Assembly (NCBI RefSeq): GCF_000173075.1
Contig: NZ_ABVL01000014.1
Location: forward strand, 1 to 64,000
Direction: 5' to 3'
From: Chthoniobacter flavus Ellin428
Lineage (GTDB): Bacteria; Verrucomicrobiota; Verrucomicrobiia; Chthoniobacterales; Chthoniobacteraceae
Length of the DNA: 64,000 nt
This document shows, piece after piece, positions 51,401-60,400 of the stretch. How positions within the stretch are numbered: position 1 is the first letter of the stretch; every line of letters starts with the position of its first letter. Under the pieces are notes generated by a model. The model was not told where the DNA came from, did not search any database, and saw only the letters and a program-made list of their open reading frames with translations. A program made the translations under genes and the position numbers.

Positions 51401-54400
51401 AGTCGGGCAACGGTGGCATTAGTGGCGGTATCATCAACCAGACGAACGGCTTCTCGCCGCTGGAATTCTGGACCATCGGCGACCTGACCGTCACCAGCCT
51501 CTTCAACGGCGGTAACGGCACGACCAACGGCGCCATCAGCCTGGTCAAGGCGGGCGCGGGCACCTTGACGCTGAGCACTCCGCTTTCCCTCATCCCTGGC
51601 CTCACCTCCATGAGCGCCAACTCGATGTCCGGCCTCACGGTCATCAACCAGGGCACGATCAAGCTCAACGGTGGCAAGAACACCCTCCTGGCCAATAACT
51701 TCATGGAAATCGGGCTGGGCGGGACGCTGGATCTGAATGGCAACTCGCAGCAGGTCGAAGGCCTCTTCACCGATGGCGCGGTCCCGAATTCGGGTGGCAC
51801 CGTCACCAGCAGCACGGGCACCGGCAACCTTGTAGTCAACGCGGACAATACCAGCCGCATCTGGGCCGGTTCCATCACGGGCAATGTCAACTTCACCCGT
51901 TCCGGTCAGAACACCCTGACCTTGGAGAGCGACAATACCTACGTTGGCCTGACTCTCATCAGCGGCGGCACCACCGTCCTGCGCGATAGCGCCAAGCTCA
52001 GTGGCACGACCGGCATCGAGATCGATTACGCGACCCTGACCGTCGACAATAACGCGAACTACGGGACGAATGTGGCCGATCGCATCAACGACGCCGCGCC
52101 GATCACGATGCGCGGGGGCACGTTTACGATCAATGGCCGCGCCCAGGCGGCGTCTTCCGAGACCATCGGAGCCGTCACCCTGGCCCAGGGCTACAACGTC
52201 TTCACGCCCACCATCGGTGGCACGGGCGTCAGCTCGATGGACCTCACCCTCGCCAGCCTCACGCAGAATGGCGATGCGACGGTCAACTTCAACGCCACGC
52301 TGGGCCTCATTGGCAGCAATCCGCGGATCCTCATCAACACCCTCAACGGGGTCTCGTCCTCGACTGTGGGTGCGGGCCTGACGAACAACATCATCGGCGG
52401 CTGGGCGATCGTGGGCAACGATTTCGCCACCTACATCCCAGGCCTCGGCGTGGCCGCGCTCGCTCCGGTCAGCACCTCGACCGGCGCCTTGACCTACGAC
52501 CTGAGCACCATCGCCCCAGGCAACAACTCCACCCTCAACGCCCGCCTCACCGCGTCGGCGGCCGTGCCCAACGGCGGCGCCACGCTGAATGCGTTGAGCA
52601 TGACGGGTTCGAACATCGCGATCACGTTCACCACCGCGACGGATACCCTGAACCTGACCAGCGGCGGTCTCATCGGGCCGAACAACAACCAGAGCATCGG
52701 TGGCTCGGTCGATTCCGGCCGCCTCACCGCGGGCGGCCTCACGCCGACAACGCCGAGCAACCTCTATATTTACAATCGCGCCAACACGCTGACCATCAAC
52801 TCGCGCATCATCGATAACCCGAACAATGGCGGGTCCTCGGTGCGCGCGGTCTTCAACGCCAGCGGCGGTGCGATTTCGCTGACCGACACAAATAACAGCT
52901 ACACCGGCGGCACGACGCTCAACGGCGGCACCCTCAACCTGCTCGCTTCCGCGACGGGATCGGTCATCCCGCTGGCTGCCAATCCTGCCAACGGCCTCGT
53001 GATCAACAACGCGACGGTCACCATGGGTTCGTCGACCAACTCCGTTTCCCAACAGATCGCCGCAGGGAACGTTGTCACCCTCAATGGCAGCTCCACGCTG
53101 AACCTCTTCGGCAACAACACCCTCGCCGGCCTCGTCTTCAATAACGAAGGCGGCACGGGCAACCCGACCGTCCAGACGTTCTCGACGGCCACGTCGACCG
53201 GCCTGGGTTCCACTGGCGTCCTGACCATCGGCAGCTCCGGTATCGTCGCCACGTCCTCGAACATCGGCACCATCGCCTTCATCGAAGGTCGCGTCGACTT
53301 CGGCAGCGGTGCCAACACCATCAGCGTCGCCACGATCAACGCCAACGGTGTCACCGACATTGCTCCGCTCCAGCGCGGCTTCCTTCTTCGCAGCGTGGTG
53401 AACTCCACCGGCGGCATCACCAAGCTCGGCAACGGCGTGCTCGAAATCGGCGCCCAGGATACGTTCACGGGAGCCTTCACCGTGGCGGCGGGCGCGATTC
53501 GCAACGGCCTGACCAATGCGGGTTCGCGTTATTCGGATCTGACCCTGAACTCCGGCACTCGCTACGACCTGAACGGTGCGAGCTCTACCTGGGGTTCTCT
53601 AGCGGGCTCCGGCAATGTCTTCAATAGCGGCGGTACCGGCGCCAACGGTGGCGGCGCGGCGACGCTAACGGTGGGCTTCGACAATGCGAGCACGACCTTC
53701 TCGGGCCAGTTCGAGCGTTACAACGACGCCAATCCTTCCTTCACCGCCTTTACCAAGATCGGTAACGGCACTCTGCACCTCACGGGCACGCAGAGCGCCT
53801 CGACCGGCACGACCGGTACGGTCACCGTCAGCGGCGGCGTTCTTGCCTTTGATAGCACGGGCGCCTGGTTCACCGGCACGACCAGCCCGGCCTTCGCCGG
53901 CACCTTCACGGTCAATGCCAGTTCCACGCTGCTCCTCGACAACACCGGCACCAACGTCAACAACCGCCTCGGCTTGAATGCGACCGGCACCCTGAACATG
54001 CAGGGCGGCACGCTCGTGATCAACGGCAACAGCAGCGCCAATACCTCGGAGACGATCAATAGCTACACAGTGGCCAACGGCGGCGGTACGCTCCAGCTCA
54101 ATGCGAATGCCAATTCGCTGTTGAACATGACCATCCTGACTCTTGGCCCCCTCAATGGCAACGGCAGCGAGTTGTTCCAGGGCATCAACGGAACAGCGGC
54201 GGCCAACGGCAACGCGACGCTCAGCATCATCAATGCGCCCGCATTGGAAGGCAGCCAGGGCGGCGGCCTCAACGGCACCTCGAACATGAGTGTGCGGCAG
54301 GACATCCTCGTGGACGCTTCGACCACCGGCTTGGGCACTGGCTTCCTCGTCAAGGACACCGGCACCAATCTCTATCGTGCCTTGGGTGGCGCCCAGGGCC

Positions 54401-57400
54401 TGGCATCCACCGAATACAATCTGGCGCCGGCGACTTGGGCCACCGCTCAGAACGGCGGGATCAATGCTTCCGCACAGACCCTCCGATTCACGACTGCCGT
54501 GAATACCCTCACCGTTGGTGGCACCTCTTCGCTCGCCTCCGGTCTGAACACCACGGCGTTCGGCATCTTCGGCCCGGGTGGCTTGCTCAGTTTGACCGAG
54601 AATACATCTACCGTTCTCGTCCTCAACGGCGGCATCTTTACCGACACCGTGGCCTTGAACGGCACAGCGGGCAATACGCTCACCGTCCACACCGTGGGGA
54701 CCGGCGTGTTCAACCAAAACGGTTACTATGGCATCGGTAATACCGCGGGCCTCATCAAAGCCGATGACGGGACGATGAACCTGAATAACTTAGCGCTGTT
54801 CACCGGCACTGTGACCGTCAATGGCGGCACGCTCAACCTCAATAGTGGCCAGGACAACACCATCGCCGTCGTTCCGGGAGCGACGACGCCGACGGTGAGC
54901 AACCTCGCCGTCAACGGCACTAGCGCTCAGGTGGATCTGAAGAACAACAACCAGACCTTCGGATCGATCAGCACGATCAATCAGCTCCCGGGCAAGGGTG
55001 GCACGATCACCAACAGCGGCGCGACGGTTGTCACGCTGACTTCGACCGGCGGTGGTACCTTCGCCGGCAGCATCACCGGTAATATCGCGTTCACCCGGGC
55101 GGGCAGTAATACGACCACGCTGACCAGCGCGAATACCTACACCGGCCCGACGATTGTCCGCGGCGGCGTCCTGCAGTTGCGCGATTCCGGCAGCATCTCC
55201 AGCACCGCCGGCGTCACCGTCGATTACGGCACCTTGCTGTGGGATAACTCCGCTCTCAATCCGTTGGGCAACCTGAACCCGACGCGCATCCTTGCGACGA
55301 ACCCGCTCACCCTGCAGGGCGGCATCCTTACGATCAATGGTGGCGGTTCGACAGATACCGTGGTGGCGATGAATTCCATCACCGTGACCGGCGGTGAGAA
55401 CATCATCAATACCACGCCGTTCATCAGTGAAGGCAGCACCGTGAAGCTCACCGTCGGCAACCTCGTGCGCAACACGACGAACCACAGCGGCGTGAACTTC
55501 AACGGTTTCACGACCAACAACAGCTCGGCGGGCAGCAACACGTTGGGGGGGCAGGGACTGGTGACAAACAGCAACATCATCCTCAACCAGATCAACGGCA
55601 CGACCTTCAATGCTTCGAGCCTGGTCAACGGCCTGATCGGCGGTTGGGCGGTGGCGGATGGTTCGGCTTTCGCCACCTACGACAACAACTTCGGTGTCGT
55701 GGCCATGAACAACACCTACGGTGGTTTCACCGCTCCTGCCTTCACCGGCACGGACGTCACCAATACGGTGGTGACCGGCAACTACAACGATGCCGGTTCC
55801 GGTACCACGGCGCTCGTTCGCACGATGACCACCGGCGCGAAGACGGCCAACTCCTGGCGCTTCGCCCAAAGCGGCGCATCGACGACTGTCACTCCGGTCT
55901 CGGGAACCACCTATTCGTTCGGCGTCGGTATCATCACCAATGCGAACCAGACGGTGACCCTCGGCGCGGTGGACGCGACCAACACGATCACCGGCACCGG
56001 CACGGATCTCTACTTCTACGTCAACACGAACACGTTGATCATCAATCCGGCCATCATCGGCAATGAGGCGGTTGTCGCCAACGGCGGCAACACACTGCGC
56101 CTGGCTCCGTTGTTCGCTTCGAACACCTACACGGGTGGTACCTACATCAACGCCGGCACCACCAACCTCCAGGCGGCCACCGGCCTGATCGCCATCCCGG
56201 GTGACCTGAATATCAACAATGCCACGGTCACCCTGGGCAACGCCACGTCGGGCCAGGTTGCCAGCACCGCCAACCTCAACATCAACGGTGGCGGCATATT
56301 CAACCTGTTCAACTACGTCACGGCCACCACGCAGTCGCTGAACAGCGTGAACTTCAACAACCAGGGTGGTAATGGCAACCCGACCTTCGCCTTCGGCACG
56401 CAGACCGCGCCCAGCACCATCATCCTCACCGCGGCCAACGCAATCACTTCGAATAACGATTCGGCGGCCTTCACACCGCAATTCACGACCAACTCCGCGA
56501 CCTTCAGCGCCCTGCAGTTGAGCAACGCCAATCCCGTGATCACGACTTCCGGTCTCTCGCCGGATGATCTGAACATCGCGGTGCCAATCACCAGTGCCGG
56601 CGGTATGGTCACCAAGGCAGGCAACGGTTCCCTGACCCTCAGCGCGGCCAGCACCTTCAGCAACGGCTTCGACCTGAACCAAGGCACGTTGATCTTTGGC
56701 GCGGCCACCGCGGGGACGCCGCCGACGATCACCAGTGGTCCGGTCGGCACCGGCGCGCTGCAGATCGACAACGGCACGACGGTGTTGGGCGCCAGCGCTC
56801 TCACGATCGGCAACGCCGTGAACGTGACGGGCAACTTCACCTTCGGCGGTGTGACCTCGACGAACAACCTCACCTTCACCGGGGCGGTCAATCTCGGCAA
56901 CGCCACGCGCACGATCTCGGTGAGCAGCCCGGCGGTCACCGCTACCATCACTGGCCTGATCTCGAGCACTGCGACGGGCACCGCCTTCATTAAGGATGGT
57001 CCCGGAACGCTCGTCCTCAACGTGCTCAACACCAACGCCAACTTCGGCGGTGCGGGTGTCACCGTAAACAACGGTCTGCTCAAGAACGGCGTCGACAACG
57101 CGGTGCCGAACGCCAGCCTCCTGACCGTCAATGCCGGTGCGGGTTACGATCTGAACGGCACCAACGAGACGCTGCTGCAGGTTGCGGGCGGCGGCTTTAT
57201 TACGAACTCGGCCGCTTCGTCCAAGGTCCTCACCCTGTCAGGTTCGAGTGCCACGGACGTGACGACCAACCTGAACTCCACGATTGGGGCGATCACCGAC
57301 AACCACGGCGTGAGCGCCAGCAGCATCCTCGCTGTGACCAAGGTCGGTCTCGGCTCGCTGACCCTCAGCGGCGCTGGCAGCAACTACTTCGGCACGACCA

Positions 57401-60400
57401 CGGTCGTGGCGGGCAGTTTGATCGCAGGCACGGACAACAGCTTCTCACCGAATAGCACGGTGGTCCTGAGCAATACCACGACCGCGGCGCTTACCGCGAC
57501 GCTGGACGCCACCAATGGCAACCAGACGATCGCCGGCCTGCAGGTGACCGATAACAATGCGACGGGCGGCGCCAGTGTCATCGTGGGCAGCGGCAAGACG
57601 CTGACGGTGAACGGCAACGTGACCATCGGTTCGAATGTCAGTTCCACGGATGTAACGAACGCCAGCTTCACCGGCGGTGGCAGCTTGGTGGTGAACAGCA
57701 GCAACGGCACGATCCAGCTTGGTGGTGCGGGCATCGCGCCCAGCACCAATGCCAATTCCGCCATCGTAGACATGAGTGGATTGAATAGCTTCACCGCGAA
57801 TCTGGGTTCGGGTGGCACCTTCCGCATCGGTGACATCACCAATAGCAACGGTGGCACGGGCTCTGGGGCGTCGTCCTTGACCCTGGCGGCGAACAGCACG
57901 ATCAACACCGGCACCCTCAGCGTCGGCGATGCGGAGGACGTAACCAATGCAGCCAACGCGTTGCACTTGGGTTCCGGGACGAACGTCATCAATGCCAACA
58001 CAATCAACATCGGTTCGCTCACCGGCGGTCGAAGCAATGGAACGCTGAACTTCGCTTCCGGCACTGGCACTCTCAAGATTCGCGCCTTCGACGGCTTGAG
58101 TGCGGCCAACCTGAATATCATCAATGCCGGCAACAACGGCACCGGCACCAACCTGGCCGGGGTGTTCGACGTCACCGGCCACAATGCGGATCTCCTCATT
58201 AACACGCTGACGATGGCGGCCCGCAGCGCTGGTAATACCGGCAGCGGCCCGGCGACGGCAACCTTCTCGTTCGACACCGGCACGCTCGGTGTGAGCACGC
58301 TGAACATGTCCAACCGCAGTGGCACCGACACGACGGGAACGGTGACCTCCATGGTGAATATCGGTGGCGGCACGGATTCGCTCGGTGTGGTGACCATGGC
58401 GGTCAATACCGCCGCGGCGGCGACGGGCAGCGCGGTGGCCACGTTGAACGTGAGTGGCGGTAGCGTTAGCGCGACGAGCATCAACCTCTCCGGCGCCAAT
58501 GCGACCGGCGCGGTGGCGACCGGCACGTTGAACATCACCGGCGGTACCCTCACCATGGCGGGTGACATCACCCACGCTTCCACCACGGGCTCGCAGAATA
58601 CGACCCTCACACTCAACGGCGGCATCCTCGACATGGCCGGCCATAACATCGGCTCGGTGAGTGCGGTCGTCGGCTCCGGCAGCGGTGGGCTGAACCTCCA
58701 GTCCGGCACGCTCCGGAACGTCGCCCAGATCAATGGCGGCGCGGCCATCAGCAAGACCACGGCGGGCGTTCTCAACATCGCCGGCACCAACACCTGGACT
58801 GGCGCGACGAATGTCAACGGCGGCACGCTGAACCTCGTCGGTGGTGGCAGCCCGACCTTGGGCGGCACGGCGGTCTCCGTCGCGACCGGCGCGACGTTGA
58901 GCGTCAGCGGCACGACGGTGATCGGCACGACCAGTGCGGGCACCCTCTCGATCTCCGGGGGCGGTAACTTCAGCCTGCTCGATGGCGGTATCAATACGCT
59001 GACCTTGCTGAACACGACCGGCGGTTCGCTGAGCATGGGCAACGGGGCCGGCCTGCAACTCGACCTGAGTCCGAGCGGCTTCTTGAACACCGTCGATAGC
59101 GCCACGGTCCAGTCGTTGACCCTCACGGGCGGCAACTCGATCGTCAGCCTGAACAACCTCTCGGCGGGCACGCTGACCAACGGCACCTACACGCTGCTCA
59201 ACTACGCGAATGGTTCGACGCTGAACGGCTTCGACTTCACCTTCGCTGGCGGCAGCACGGCGCAGCAGATCGGGGGCGGCCGCAGCTATACGCTGGTGAC
59301 CGGCGCCAATAGCCTGCAACTCGTCGTAGGCAGCGTCACGACGCCGACGCCGGTTTACTGGCAGGGTGGCCTCGGTGACGGTAGCTGGGCCTCGATCACC
59401 GGGGTGGGTAACTCGACCAACTGGGTGAATGGCCCGACCGGCACGGACACCAACCAGATTCCGGGTAGCGTTTCCGACGTCTTCTTCACCGCCAACTCGG
59501 CGACGAACCTCGTCACCACGCTCGATCAGAGCTTCGTGATCAACAGCTTGAACTTCACCGGCGCGGGAACCACGGCGGATTCGACAAACGTGACGATCAA
59601 TAACGGCGTCGGTTCGAACACGCTGACGATCAATAACGGCGTCACCGACGTGAGCACCTCGGCGGCGCACACCGTCAACGTGCCGGTGGTGCTCGGTAAC
59701 GATCAGACCTGGTCGAACAGCAGCACGGGCGACCTGACCTTCAACGGCAATGTGACTGGTGTGAATACCAACCTGACCGTCACCGGCAGCGGCAACACCG
59801 TCATCAACGGCGCCATCCAGACCGGCAACGGCGGGCTCAACAAGACGGGCGTCGGCATGCTGACCCTCGGCTCCGGCTCGAACAGCTACGCGGGCACGAC
59901 GAACATTGCCGCGGGCACGGTGAAACTGGGCGCGGATAACGCGATTCCCTCCGGCTCGGGCAAGGGCAACGTCACCGTAAACGGCACCCTCGACGTCAAC
60001 GGCCACAACCAGACCGTCAACGGCCTGAGTGGCACCGGCACGATCGACAACACCGCGGCGGCGACTTCGCCGACGCTGACCGTAGGCGCGAACAACCAGA
60101 CCAGCTCTTTCGGCGGCACCATCCAGAATACGGCTGGCGCCCTGGCGGTGAACAAGGTCGGCACCGGCACGGTGACGATGAGCGGCGCCAATACCTACAG
60201 CGGCGGCACGAATGTGAGCGCCGGCACGCTGGTGGTCAGCGGTTCCATCCAGGGCAACACCACGGTGGCTTCGGGCGCTACGCTGGCCAGCGGCAATAAC
60301 ATCACTTCGCAGATGGCGGCGATTAGCGCCGCCAGCGACGCGCTTGGCGGCGGCACCGTCGCCCCCGGTAACACCGGTGGTGTGGCCGACCTGAGCACCG

